From Proteobacteria bacterium UBA2383 (GTDB lineage Bacteria; Pseudomonadota; Gammaproteobacteria; Competibacterales; Competibacteraceae): 39,264 bases of DNA. Below are positions 1 through 8,091 of this stretch, in pieces (positions within the stretch are counted from its first letter, which is position 1; each line of letters begins with the position of its first letter). A program made the translations under genes and the position numbers. The stretch is from NCBI GenBank assembly GCA_002343485.1, contig DDST01000053.1:1-39264 (forward strand), read 5' to 3'. The notes beneath the pieces are model-generated. The model was not told the DNA's origin, made no database searches, and worked only from the letters and a program-made list of their open reading frames with translations.

Positions 1-56
1 ATCCATTTGCCGATATGAGCGAATCTGGTTTGAAGGACTCTCTTATTGAAGGCTAA
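1..56 (+). CDS. Possible 3' end of a rightward gene (partial)
   Basis: The third forward frame is open from the window edge and ends with TAA at 54-56, reading PFADMSESGLKDSLIEG. This looks like an ordinary hydrophilic C-terminus, but only 17 residues are visible and the frame could be open by chance. No family can be named. If real, the gene runs toward and converges on the TPR gene at 381-1139. Confidence 0.3.
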   Translation, partial: PFADMSESGLKDSLIEG

Positions 57-380
57 ACAAAAAAACCCTCAACACCCGTTGATTCTATAACGATCATATA
101 TCGCTCCTTTCCAGGTTATGGATTAGTTTTTTTCAGCACCCATAATACCTAAAAATATTTTTATAAACATTTTCAATTAGTTAGAAATCATTGGTAGAAC
201 TTTAAGAATCATACGACCTGTAAAAGGAGAGTTATATAAGAGTTATTGAGTGGTCAAGAAAACTCTGGTTCTTCGACGGTTCCTGTGAATTCGCTCAAGC
301 CATGTAGTAGCTGTGAAGATAACCGGATTGATTTATCTACAAGCTACAAGCGAGACTATAGCTTTTGCCGAGGGAGGTAG
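57..380. other. AT-rich intergenic region, no gene seen
   Basis: About 320 bases without a convincing ORF, visibly richer in A+T than the exopolysaccharide genes to the right. It holds one imperfect hairpin (307-347) but no clear promoter, tRNA or repeat array. It separates the possible rightward gene end at 56 from the stop of the leftward TPR gene at 381, so it would be a convergent, terminator-bearing gap if both genes are real. Confidence 0.5.
307..347. other. Imperfect inverted repeat (hairpin)
   Basis: The left arm GTAGCTGTGAAGATAA (307-322) and the right arm TTATCTACAAGCTAC (333-347) are complementary apart from small bulges, around a loop of about 10 bases. It sits just beyond the stop of the leftward TPR gene. 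There is no run of T after it on either strand, so it is not a classic intrinsic terminator. It could still stabilise a transcript end. Confidence 0.35.
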
Positions 381-1139
381 TTACTTCCCTATTCTCCTCA
401 GTTTGTTTTTCAGTCCTGGAAGTGGATAGCCTAATTGATAGGCCTTATCTGCATGCCTCTTTGCATCGTCATACAACCCTAAATCAAGATAAGTATGACC
501 TAAAAAATACTCAACTTCAGCAGATGGTTGCTGCTTGACTTTATCAAATCTCAATAATAACTCAAGAGCTTCTTTCATTTTGCGCTCTGACCGAAGGGCT
601 TCTGCCATAGCTACATAAGATTCAGGTTTATTAGGCTGAACTGTAATACCCTCCTTCCAAATCTCAAAAGCTCTATCATGGTCCCCAGATTGGTAAAGTG
701 CTATGCCATAGTAAGCAGAAACAGTGGAAAAAAGAGGCGCACTTTTGCTCATTCGACCATATGAATAAGTGATTTCATCAATGGCCCGTTTCAGTAATTC
801 TATCGACTTTTTCTGAGTAACTCCGATTCCCCCCCTTGCTCTTTTTATATAAATCGTAGCGAGGCAAAAATGATGGGGGCCAGGAACACCAATCTTTTGC
901 ATGTAAGTTTTTCGGTATTCCGACATCGAAGACATAGATATCCTATCTGTAAAGGGACTTCCATGACCCCATTCACTATTGAGAAAAGCCGCCTTACAGT
1001 AATCAGGCCATGTTGCCCATTCAAACTCAGTAATGTCAGAACCTTCACCGCGCGCACCACCCCAACCCCACGTCTCTGGATTTATAGAAATCAGCAAAAA
1101 AAACAGACAACCAATTTTAATAAACTTACCCATCATCAT
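381..1139 (-). CDS. Secreted TPR-repeat protein, function unknown
   Basis: A 252-residue protein with an N-terminal hydrophobic signal segment (about residues 5-24, KIGCLFFLLISI) and no obvious anchoring after it, so it is probably exported. The C-terminal half contains helical tetratricopeptide-like repeats, e.g. around YYGIALYQSGDHDRAFEIWKEG and YVAMAEALRSERKMKEALEL, ending with a third repeat near YFLGHTYLDLGLYDDAKRHA. TPR domains are protein-binding scaffolds, and TPR proteins often accompany exopolysaccharide loci. It lies 24 bases downstream of the methyltransferase gene on the same strand and may be the last gene of that transcript. Three consecutive ATG codons begin the ORF; the first is used here and the exact one is uncertain. 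Codon use is more AT-rich than in the central locus genes. The specific role is unknown. Confidence 0.7.
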   Translation of the reverse strand: MMMGKFIKIGCLFFLLISINPETWGWGGARGEGSDITEFEWATWPDYCKAAFLNSEWGHGSPFTDRISMSSMSEYRKTYMQKIGVPGPHHFCLATIYIKRARGGIGVTQKKSIELLKRAIDEITYSYGRMSKSAPLFSTVSAYYGIALYQSGDHDRAFEIWKEGITVQPNKPESYVAMAEALRSERKMKEALELLLRFDKVKQQPSAEVEYFLGHTYLDLGLYDDAKRHADKAYQLGYPLPGLKNKLRRIGK

Positions 1140-1163
1140 ATTAGCAACCCCACTTAATTTAAC

Positions 1164-1937
1164 TCACAATTTTGAACCAGTATTCCATTCGTAGACATAG
1201 TACCGATGCCACTGTTTAATCAAGCGAAATCTATCCAAATTCTCAAATAGACCCTTATCAGGCAAATAATGGTATACAGCAAACACCCGCCGAGGATGCT
1301 TTTCCAACGATATATTGACGTTAGCTAAAACTTGCGAAAGCACCTCTTCATCAAAAGGGTTAAAAAAATACAACACAAGATTATCTAACGGAATCTCAAA
1401 CAGCGTTGCATCACAGTAAACAGATTCAACTAATTTCGCTTTCTTATGCGCAAATACCGCGATATTACTCAACGCACAGGCATGCAGCTCTCTACTAAAC
1501 TCCACGCCTATAACTCGTTGAAAAGGTAACTCTGCTGCCAAGAGAAGAGTTCTCCCTTTACCTGAACCAAAATCTACAAAGGTGAATTCTTCATAAGCAA
1601 TTTTAAGGCTATGCAACACTTTACGGGTTGAATAGACTGGAGATGCCTGATAATAAACCCCATAATCCTTATTCGGACTATCAATATCCAACGTCGTCAG
1701 ATCAACACGGGCCAACGTATCGGTACCATACTGGCTATCGAAGGAACGGCTCACATACTGTTCATAGAAAAAGATGGGAGAAAATCGCCAACTCTCATTA
1801 ACCAGCCACCAATAAGCAATCTTGGTAGCTTCTATCAACTGCAGATGTTTAAGATGAACACCGATCTCTGCAAGAGCCTGTCGGTCTGCATAAGAGAAAA
1901 AAGAATTTTTTGTATAGGCTGTTAAGTTTCTCTTCAT
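1164..1937 (-). CDS. Class I SAM-dependent methyltransferase, substrate unknown
   Basis: About 257 residues. A Rossmann-type SAM site is visible: motif I FVDFGSGKGRTLLLA at roughly residues 120-134, the acidic post-I segment RVIGVEFS, and motif IV LVLYFFNPF. This supports a SAM-dependent methyltransferase. The substrate cannot be read from sequence, but its place downstream of a polysaccharide deacetylase suggests sugar O-methylation (inference). The open frame extends to a TTG at 1958, but the ATG at 1937 is a more usual start; no strong ribosome site marks either. It follows the deacetylase stop closely, as in an operon. Like the TPR gene, it is more AT-rich than the genes to the right. Confidence 0.75.
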   Translation of the reverse strand: MKRNLTAYTKNSFFSYADRQALAEIGVHLKHLQLIEATKIAYWWLVNESWRFSPIFFYEQYVSRSFDSQYGTDTLARVDLTTLDIDSPNKDYGVYYQASPVYSTRKVLHSLKIAYEEFTFVDFGSGKGRTLLLAAELPFQRVIGVEFSRELHACALSNIAVFAHKKAKLVESVYCDATLFEIPLDNLVLYFFNPFDEEVLSQVLANVNISLEKHPRRVFAVYHYLPDKGLFENLDRFRLIKQWHRYYVYEWNTGSKL

Positions 1938-1970
1938 CGGAGTCAACCCATCACGCAAGGTAGTATCACT

Positions 1971-2963
1971 TCAGAGGGTATTCCTGATAACATCAGGATG
2001 CGTCTTCGTATAATTCAAAAGCAAGCGTGCCAGAAACCGCTCCGGCACCCGATCCCATGGGGTAAATCTCGGCAATTGCCAATAATCGTCAGTGCGCGTT
2101 GCTACCCCGCTGGTGGTACTCACCGCTGCCTCAAAACCTAATTCACGAACCATATTAACATGTTCATCCATATAATCATAAAACGGTCGGCCATTCGGAT
2201 AGGCAAACAAAGTCACTGGCGCATCCAGCAAATCCTCCAGCATCAGACGCCCCTGCAAAATCTCAGCATACACGGTATCCAGATCGACCGTCGTAAAAAT
2301 CGGATGAGTTGCCGTATGTCCACCCACTACCATACCAGCTTGATGTAACACGCGAACCTGTTCCGACGTCATCATCAGATCATTAGGCAACCGATCCGCA
2401 ACCGGTGCTGCAAAACGACGGATTTCCGCATCGCGGATTGTTGGACTCAGACCCTTTAAAAGCATGATCAACCGTCGCACCGAACGCCGCTTCTCGAAAA
2501 TTGTTCCTGTCAGAAAGCGTTGTCCCAAAGAATCGCTCAAATCCAGCCAGTCGCCTGAAAAATGACGTAGGGTCTCAATCACCGTATCATGCCACATCCG
2601 ACCGCCATTCAGAAAAGCCGTAGCAATGAAAAATGTGGCCGAAACGCCAAATCGCTGCAAAATCGGCAACACCACCTTGGTGCTATCAGCATAACCATCA
2701 TCGAAGGTAATACAAACCGCCCGGCGCGGCAAAGTTCCTGAACGCAAGCGCCGCACGGCATCATCTAGCGGCAAAATGCACAAATGCTGTTTCAATAACT
2801 GCATTTGCCACTCAAAAACGGACACATCTGGCACTTCAGGCCGCAAGGGATCTGGATGTTCCAGCACCTGATGATAAATCAAAATGGATAGACGTCCTCT
2901 GACTGCGCCTGGAGACGCTAACGAAAAAAAAGGTCCTATTAAAGAAAGTATTTTTTCTTTCAT
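1971..2963 (-). CDS. Polysaccharide deacetylase family protein (NodB domain)
   Basis: A 330-residue protein with a NodB homology domain. The metal/catalytic motif TFDDG lies at residues 86-90 (Asp88, Asp89) and the metal-binding HTATH at 216-220. The preceding LIYHQV segment is typical of this family. NodB enzymes are divalent-metal-dependent and remove acetyl groups from N-acetylated or O-acetylated polysaccharides. There is no clear cleavable signal peptide, only a weakly hydrophobic N-terminus. Before the IS66 insertion its start lay about 71 bases after the stop of the O-ligase gene, so it was probably in the same operon. The IS now separates it from that promoter. It is the second deacetylase in the locus and is not closely similar to the one at 19225-20076. 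Confidence 0.85.
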   Translation of the reverse strand: MKEKILSLIGPFFSLASPGAVRGRLSILIYHQVLEHPDPLRPEVPDVSVFEWQMQLLKQHLCILPLDDAVRRLRSGTLPRRAVCITFDDGYADSTKVVLPILQRFGVSATFFIATAFLNGGRMWHDTVIETLRHFSGDWLDLSDSLGQRFLTGTIFEKRRSVRRLIMLLKGLSPTIRDAEIRRFAAPVADRLPNDLMMTSEQVRVLHQAGMVVGGHTATHPIFTTVDLDTVYAEILQGRLMLEDLLDAPVTLFAYPNGRPFYDYMDEHVNMVRELGFEAAVSTTSGVATRTDDYWQLPRFTPWDRVPERFLARLLLNYTKTHPDVIRNTL

Positions 2964-3027
2964 AACCAGTTGCGCAAGAAGAATTTACCAGCCATTAAAC
3001 ACTGCCGTCCAAGTTAACGCAATGTTA

Positions 3028-3035
3028 TCCTTGTT
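3028..3035. repeat. IS66 target-site duplication, left copy
   Basis: TCCTTGTT immediately outside the left end of the IS, identical to 4668-4675. Exact 8-bp duplication is the IS66 signature. Confidence 0.92.
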
Positions 3036-3052
3036 GTAAGCGTTCACCCCCA
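3036..3052 (+). repeat. IS66 terminal inverted repeat, left
   Basis: GTAAGCGTTCACCCCCA matches the inverted right end, with the shared core GTAA-CGTTCA and one mismatch at base 5. The alignment beyond base 11 needs a one-base gap. Confidence 0.85.
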
Positions 3053-3124
3053 CTCTGTAACGGCTGACTTTTCCTTGAGCGGTGGGCATGGGAAACTATA
3101 GCCTAGTTCCCTTGGTCAACCGCC

Positions 3125-4651
3125 ATGCACCTCAGCGAATACAGCCTGCGCCAATTAGACCCTGCCTACCTGGATTCCCTGGATGAGGCGGCATTGCGTG
3201 CGCTGTCGGTGCAACTACTGGACGATTTAAAAGAGGCCCGGGATCGGTTGAATCAGGGGCCGGACAATAGCTCGCGTCCGCCGAGCAGTCAGGCGCTGTG
3301 GGAGCGGAAGAACGGTAGCCCGCCGGAGTCGGACGCGGCCGTGGAAGATGGGGGTCTCAAACCGGCCTCGGTGAAAACGGCCTTGGTGGAAACGATTCCA
3401 GCGAAAACGACCCCGGCCCGCACCTCCGGCAAACAACCCGGGGCACCCGGGATCGGCCGGACGCAAGTGTTCCAAGCGCATGAAGTACAGACCCACTACC
3501 CGGATCGGTGCGCCGGCTGTGGCCGGCCCCTGGAGTCAGTGATGGCGGTGGCTTACACCGGCTTTCAGGCGGTCGATCTGCGCTGGAACGATCCGGGGCG
3601 GCTGGGGCTGACCCTGTGGGTAGTGGATCATCGCTATTATGAAGCCCCCTGTCCGTGCGGGCATCGCACCCGAGCCGAAGCGGGTCAGGGGAAGGGGGAA
3701 CCGCTGCTGTCCGGGATCGAGCTGAGCGAATGGCGTCTAGTAGGGCCGGGACTGGCGGCGCTGATCGTGGCGCTGGCCCTGCGATTTCGGCTGTCACGAG
3801 CACGGATTCAGGAATTCCTGGCGGAATGGCTGGGGCTGAAGCTGAGCATCGGCACGATTCATCAGACCATCCACGAAGCCAGCGCGGCGGTGGCCCCGGC
3901 GGAGGAGGAACTCGTGCAGGCGATTCTGGACAGTGACCTGTTGTATGCGGACGAAACGTCCTGGCCTGAACAGGGTCAACCGCTGTGGCTGTGGGTGTTC
4001 CGGTCGCTGACGATCACCCTGTACTACGTGGCGGGGCGAGGCAAAGAGCTCGTGAACAACGTGCTGGACGGTTTTGCCGGCTGGCTAATGAGCGACGGTT
4101 GGATGGCCTACCGCGACTACCCCCGCAGGCTGCGTTGCTGGGCGCACCTGCTCCGCAAGGCGCGCGGCTTGGCCCAAAGCTGCGACCGCGAGGCCCGTGT
4201 CTTTGGCCGTCTCGTCCTGAGTACCATGGAGGTTCTGATGGGGGCGGTGTACGCCGCCCGCGAAGGTCCGCCGCTGGTCGATCTCCCCACGCACTATGCC
4301 TCGGAATTGGCCGAGTTGCGGGCCGCCTGCACGCAGCGGCAAGGGAGCGCTCATAACAAAACTCATGCCTTGGCGGTGGAGTTCCTCAACGATTGGGACG
4401 CCATCTTCCAGGTGTTGCATCACCCGCAACTACCGTTGACCAACAACGAGGCGGAACGCGCCCTGCGGCATTGGGTGATCCTACGCAAGCTCAGTTTAGG
4501 CACCCGCACGGCGGTCGGATCGCGGGTCGTAGCCCTGCTCGCCAGCGTCATCGACACCTGCCGCCAGCGCGGCCACTCCCCGTGGCGCTATCTCGAACGC
4601 GTCATTGCTGACCGGCGCGCCGGACTGCCCCTCGCCCCCTTACCTCAGTAG
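3125..4651 (+). CDS. IS66-family transposase (TnpC-like)
   Basis: A 508-residue DDE transposase of usual IS66 TnpC length. In order it shows an N-terminal helical leader with the motif DNSSRPPSS (47-55), a linker rich in Lys/Pro/Gly, a zinc-finger-like pair CAGC (129-132) and CPC (176-178), and the catalytic core. The likely DDE residues are Asp276 in YADETSW, Asp324 in MSDGWMAY and Glu442 in NNEAERALR. The helix just before the core (LSRARIQEFLAEWLGLKLSIGTIHQ) fits the DNA-binding part. The frame is intact, so the element may still be active. The gene runs opposite to the exopolysaccharide genes on either side. It catalyses cut/copy of its own element and has no role in polysaccharide synthesis. 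Confidence 0.95.
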   Translation: MHLSEYSLRQLDPAYLDSLDEAALRALSVQLLDDLKEARDRLNQGPDNSSRPPSSQALWERKNGSPPESDAAVEDGGLKPASVKTALVETIPAKTTPARTSGKQPGAPGIGRTQVFQAHEVQTHYPDRCAGCGRPLESVMAVAYTGFQAVDLRWNDPGRLGLTLWVVDHRYYEAPCPCGHRTRAEAGQGKGEPLLSGIELSEWRLVGPGLAALIVALALRFRLSRARIQEFLAEWLGLKLSIGTIHQTIHEASAAVAPAEEELVQAILDSDLLYADETSWPEQGQPLWLWVFRSLTITLYYVAGRGKELVNNVLDGFAGWLMSDGWMAYRDYPRRLRCWAHLLRKARGLAQSCDREARVFGRLVLSTMEVLMGAVYAAREGPPLVDLPTHYASELAELRAACTQRQGSAHNKTHALAVEFLNDWDAIFQVLHHPQLPLTNNEAERALRHWVILRKLSLGTRTAVGSRVVALLASVIDTCRQRGHSPWRYLERVIADRRAGLPLAPLPQ

Positions 4652-4667
4652 GGGTCTGAACGGTTAC
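4651..4667 (-). repeat. IS66 terminal inverted repeat, right
   Basis: Read on the minus strand from 4667 this is GTAACCGTTCAGACCCC, the inverted partner of 3036-3052. It begins at the last base of the transposase stop region, so the gene fills the element almost to its end. Confidence 0.85.
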
Positions 4668-4675
4668 TCCTTGTT
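4668..4675. repeat. IS66 target-site duplication, right copy
   Basis: TCCTTGTT, identical to 3028-3035. Its last base is also the final base of the O-ligase stop codon (TGA, 4677-4675 on the minus strand), so the duplication preserved that stop. Confidence 0.92.
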
Positions 4676-6003
4676 CAAGTCTTTTGATCAACCGGATTTT
4701 CTTGCAAATGCCCTTCTTTCGAAGGCAAACAGGATGCCTGACTACGCTGATGCTCATGAGAAACCAACTCACGCTTCAACCAATCCTGCGTAATCGCAAC
4801 CAAAATTAACAAATTGTAAGGCAAATCAAAATAAGCCAGGTACAGAAAAGCGCCTCCCGTAAGATAACCAATAATGCTAACCTGCGTCATTGACGCTAAC
4901 CAGTAAGCCCATGCATATTCGCCGTCAGGTCCGCTATGCTTGCGAATCCATGAAGCCGACCGCCATGTCGTCAACCAGATCAGCAAAAACAATCCCAAGC
5001 CGACAAAACCATGCTCGCCCATTACCGAAAAATAAATACTATGCGCATTACGTGTGCCCATTGTCCCAAAATACAAGGAATACTTGATGAAATTTTCCAT
5101 CGTATAAATCGCATACCCTCCGCCGATAATCGGATGGTCCTTGGCAAGATTCCAGGTCATCGTCCAGGCATCAATACGTTGCATGGCCGATGCGTCCTGA
5201 TCATAGGTTTGTATGGTATTCATCCGATTTTCCCACTCGCTGGGCATAAATGAGATGAGTGCAACTGCGGTCACGACAATCAACACACCGCCCAGCAACT
5301 TCCCCTTTCCACGCCACCACAACAACAAAGCCATCGCACTAATCGCCAACAGTGCGCCGCGACTTTGTGATCCAAGCGCCGAAGCAGCACAGAGCAGCAT
5401 ACAGGCCACCATGCCACGTTTGATCCGCTTATTTCCATAAGTGAGTTGCAAATAACGCATTAAAGGAATCACCATGATCAGTGACAAAGCCAACTCATTA
5501 TTCCCCTCGATAAATGAACCTTCCGGTCCCCAAACGCGAAAGCTGCCGCCCGTCAAAATAGTAAATAACCCGCCCTTTGTTCCATAATACGCTAGTGAAC
5601 CCACGAGCACCCAGACGAGCGCGTCAATATGCTGACGATTAACCAAAATAAAAATAGCGACAAAGACCATCACCTGGATTTTTAAAATCCGGACCGCAAA
5701 AACCTCAGCAAGCTCAGGATACATGCCAAAAAAATGAGTCACCACCATCCATAAATCGAAAGCAAGCAAAGCCAGCACGGGTGCGCAAACTGGAAACCGT
5801 TTTACTCCACGATAGAATAATAATCCAACTAATGTCGCCACCCCTATCATCATTGCAACGGGCAACTCACGAGCGAACCCCCATCCGAGGCGATGAGGAT
5901 TCATAATCCCTACCCATGTCCAGCCAAGAATACCGATATCCGGGCGGAAAAGCGCGGCAGCGGCGACCAGCCCAATCGCAAGAGCAACAATGATATCGCG
6001 CAT
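4675..6003 (-). CDS. O-antigen-ligase-like membrane protein, exosortase A-associated
   Basis: A 442-residue polytopic membrane protein with about ten or more hydrophobic segments. It has the Wzy_C/O-ligase region with the large hydrophilic loop near RNAHSIYFSVMGEHGFVGLG. The N-terminus MRDIIVALAIG and the motif FRPDIGILGWTWVGIMNPHRL are recognisable features of the putative O-glycosylation ligases found with exosortase A (TIGR03097 type). These are thought to transfer glycan to PEP-CTERM proteins or to polymerise it in the inner membrane; the exact reaction is not proven. Its start is 4 bases after the glycosyltransferase stop, a tight operon link. The IS66 element has inserted exactly at its stop codon without altering the protein. 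The C-terminal tail (about 40 residues) is charged and probably cytoplasmic. Confidence 0.88.
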   Translation of the reverse strand: MRDIIVALAIGLVAAAALFRPDIGILGWTWVGIMNPHRLGWGFARELPVAMMIGVATLVGLLFYRGVKRFPVCAPVLALLAFDLWMVVTHFFGMYPELAEVFAVRILKIQVMVFVAIFILVNRQHIDALVWVLVGSLAYYGTKGGLFTILTGGSFRVWGPEGSFIEGNNELALSLIMVIPLMRYLQLTYGNKRIKRGMVACMLLCAASALGSQSRGALLAISAMALLLWWRGKGKLLGGVLIVVTAVALISFMPSEWENRMNTIQTYDQDASAMQRIDAWTMTWNLAKDHPIIGGGYAIYTMENFIKYSLYFGTMGTRNAHSIYFSVMGEHGFVGLGLFLLIWLTTWRSASWIRKHSGPDGEYAWAYWLASMTQVSIIGYLTGGAFLYLAYFDLPYNLLILVAITQDWLKRELVSHEHQRSQASCLPSKEGHLQENPVDQKT

Positions 6004-6007
6004 AATT

Positions 6008-7210
6008 CTATGGAAGTCGCTGGTATGATTTAATTATTTTCAGGAAAATCCCAATTTGCCCCTGGGTCGTTGCCTCCCAACTGAAACCCTCGGCGTAACG
6101 CCGCACCGCCGATCGATCGGGATTATCCCGCAACAAGGCATCAATGGCCTGCGCAAAAGCCCTTGCCGAGCGTTCCTCGACCAATCGACCCACTGCTGGA
6201 TCGCGCACGACTTCGGGTGAACCTCCAACCTGGGTTGCGACGACCGGCGTCCCGCACGCCATGCTTTCCAGCAGCACATTCGCCCAGCCTTCTCGACTCG
6301 ATGCCAGCGCCAACACATCCGCCGCGCTGTACCAGCGCGCCAGTTCTGCATTTGGCACAGCGCCCACCAGACGCGCCCGCTCCTCCAGACCCTGCTGTTG
6401 AATCAACCGGGTTAGAAGCCCGCGTTCCTCACCTTCACCGACGATCACTAAGTACGCCTCCGGCAATCGCGTCAATGCCTTAACGAGCAGATGATGGCCC
6501 TTCAGCTCCACCAAATTACCCACCGACAGCACGATCATCCCTGTCGCCGGCAAGCCCAGAGCAGCGCGCATCGCCCGTTGATCCAGGGGTCGAAACCGCT
6601 CCAGATCAACGCCATTGCGCAAGACATGCAACTTATCGGGCGCCGCGCCCAAATCCCGCAACACGTCCATCAACGCCTGGCACACCCCAATCGACGCCTG
6701 CGCCTGCTCCGCCGTCCAGCGAATCATCCAGCGCGGTAAAGCGTATTGTGGGATCAAATTCAAATCCGTGCCCCGCGCCGTTACCACAAACGGCTTTCCA
6801 CACCACCGCGCCAGCAAGGCCGCCGCCACGCCATCAGGATAATAGTAGTGTGCATCAATCAGATCGAAATCAAACCCACCGCGCAGCAATCGCCGAACAG
6901 TCGGATACGCCCCCAAGGCCAACAGCAGTGGCGCGACCGTCATTCCGACCTTTGGCGGTAAGAAATAGCGCGGATGAAACACTTCTATACCATTCCAGAT
7001 TTCCTGCTTCGGCGTTGCGGCCCAGCGCGCATAATTGCCAAACTGGGGGTGGGTGCTGGGAAACCACGGCACCGGCGCCACAACTTTCGTTTCCACCCGA
7101 CCGCTGGCCAACAGATGCCGTAGCCGGGTCTCCACAAAAATGCCATGCCCCGTCCGCACCGAACTGGGATAAAGCGTTGAAAACAACAACGTCCGAATCG
7201 GTCGATTCAT
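6008..7210 (-). CDS. Glycosyltransferase family 4 (GT-B fold)
   Basis: About 400 residues from the ATG at 7210, which begins MNRPIRTLLFSTLYP. A longer GTG-started frame to 7285 exists, but its extra 25 residues look unlike the family, and a GAGG lies about 11 bases upstream of 7210. The N-terminal acceptor domain carries RTGHGIFVETRLRHL. The C-terminal donor domain carries LSVGNLVELKGHHLL and the EX7E motif in REGWANVLLESMACGTPVVA, typical of retaining GT4 enzymes that use nucleotide sugars. It would add one sugar to the lipid-linked repeat unit at the inner face of the membrane. It is translationally close to the O-ligase (4-base gap). Sugar specificity cannot be told. Confidence 0.85.
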   Translation of the reverse strand: MNRPIRTLLFSTLYPSSVRTGHGIFVETRLRHLLASGRVETKVVAPVPWFPSTHPQFGNYARWAATPKQEIWNGIEVFHPRYFLPPKVGMTVAPLLLALGAYPTVRRLLRGGFDFDLIDAHYYYPDGVAAALLARWCGKPFVVTARGTDLNLIPQYALPRWMIRWTAEQAQASIGVCQALMDVLRDLGAAPDKLHVLRNGVDLERFRPLDQRAMRAALGLPATGMIVLSVGNLVELKGHHLLVKALTRLPEAYLVIVGEGEERGLLTRLIQQQGLEERARLVGAVPNAELARWYSAADVLALASSREGWANVLLESMACGTPVVATQVGGSPEVVRDPAVGRLVEERSARAFAQAIDALLRDNPDRSAVRRYAEGFSWEATTQGQIGIFLKIIKSYQRLP

Positions 7211-7335
7211 CACGCAGCAGACCTCGGCGACATTCATGGATGATGGCAGCCCTAGTGCAACACTCTGGATGATCTTATGCAGCACACGGCCTCGCCGGAG
7301 AAGCTAGCGCAAAAACACTGTGGAAGAACATACCG

Positions 7336-8064
7336 CTATTCGTTCCCCAAATCGAACCCCAAATCGCGCAAACGCCGCGCTAACCGCTCGGCGCGCTGGC
7401 GTTCCTGCTCGGCGCGCTGACGTTCGTACTCGGCGCGTTCCTCAGCTTGCACAGCTTGTTCCTTCTCACGCCGTGCGGTTTCTTCCGGCCCCAGCACCAA
7501 GGCCCCGTCCAGCGTAAAGTAGCGCAACCAACCGTCTTTCATCCCCAAATACAAACCCAATTCATCGCTCCATCGCCAGCCCTGTTCATTTACAACAATC
7601 GGCTCATACTGCTGGTTGCCGCCCAGGCGGAATCCCTCAAACTCCCCGGTAATCGGCGAATACCAGAAATACTCCCGCGTATGGAAAATGTTCTGATACA
7701 AGCTCTTCTTGTCCGTTCGATCCACCGTCGCCGTTGAATCCGACAGCAGTTCGATAATCAAATCCGGGTAACGACCGCCTTCCGCCCAGACCACCCAGGA
7801 ATTGCGCGGAGTATGCGATGCCTCGCGCACCAGAAAAAAATCCGGCCCACGAAACTGCCGGCGCTGCAATTGGGTATCGGTGTAGTACACCGTCAGATTG
7901 GCGCCAATGAAAAAGTCGTTGCGCCCCTGCCAATGCCACTCCAGATGACTCACCAGCAGCGCCAGTTGTTGATAATGTTGCGTACTTTCCATTTCCGGTT
8001 CATCGCTGAGCAGTTCGCGGAAGTCCGGCATCCGCTCAGCCAGTTGTTCGGCAGTGAACGCCAT
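7336..8064 (-). CDS. Uma2-family putative restriction endonuclease-like protein
   Basis: 242 residues from the ATG at 8064, chosen because GAGAGGG lies 9 bases upstream; a TTG at 8073 also opens the frame. The Uma2/DUF820 PD-(D/E)XK-like core is visible: GPDFFLV (73-79), YPDLIIELLS (99-108, Asp101 and Glu105), then a Lys pair (119-120) and EYFWYSP. The C-terminal 45 residues form a Glu/Arg/Gln-rich coiled coil made of repeated AEQERQRAE units, common on cyanobacterial and gammaproteobacterial Uma2 proteins. The biological role of Uma2 proteins is poorly known; they are often accessory and multi-copy. It sits beside the HepT/MntA pair in the middle of the polysaccharide locus and has no evident link to sugar chemistry. 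Confidence 0.85.
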   Translation of the reverse strand: MAFTAEQLAERMPDFRELLSDEPEMESTQHYQQLALLVSHLEWHWQGRNDFFIGANLTVYYTDTQLQRRQFRGPDFFLVREASHTPRNSWVVWAEGGRYPDLIIELLSDSTATVDRTDKKSLYQNIFHTREYFWYSPITGEFEGFRLGGNQQYEPIVVNEQGWRWSDELGLYLGMKDGWLRYFTLDGALVLGPEETARREKEQAVQAEERAEYERQRAEQERQRAERLARRLRDLGFDLGNE

Positions 8065-8091
8065 GTTAATCAACCCTCTCTAAAATTTCTG

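Larger units (their letters stand above)
3036..4667 (+). mobile_element. Complete IS66-family insertion sequence, single-ORF type
   Basis: A 1632-bp element. Its left end starts GTAAGCGTTCACCCCC and the reverse complement of its right end starts GTAACCGTTCAGACCCC, giving imperfect terminal inverted repeats with the GTAA tips usual for IS66. It is flanked by perfect 8-bp direct repeats TCCTTGTT (3028-3035 and 4668-4675), the target duplication length of this family. It carries only the transposase gene, with no tnpA or tnpB helper ORFs, as in the ISBst12-like subgroup. Visibly higher GC than its neighbours marks it as recently acquired. Confidence 0.93.

Noticed and set aside
3655..3936. Overlapping plus-strand frame within the IS66 transposase, considered as a TnpB-like helper
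   Set aside because: Gly/Ala/Arg-rich sequence with no TnpB motif; the element is of the single-ORF type.
6748..7272. 174-codon plus-strand frame opposite the GT4 gene
   Set aside because: Low-complexity, Pro/Arg/Ser/His-rich translation antisense to a convincing glycosyltransferase; a shadow frame.
7367..7480. Short tandem DNA repeat (GGCGCGCTGGCGTTCCTGCT-like units)
   Set aside because: It is the coding sequence of the Glu/Arg/Gln heptad-like coiled coil of the Uma2 protein and not a separate element.
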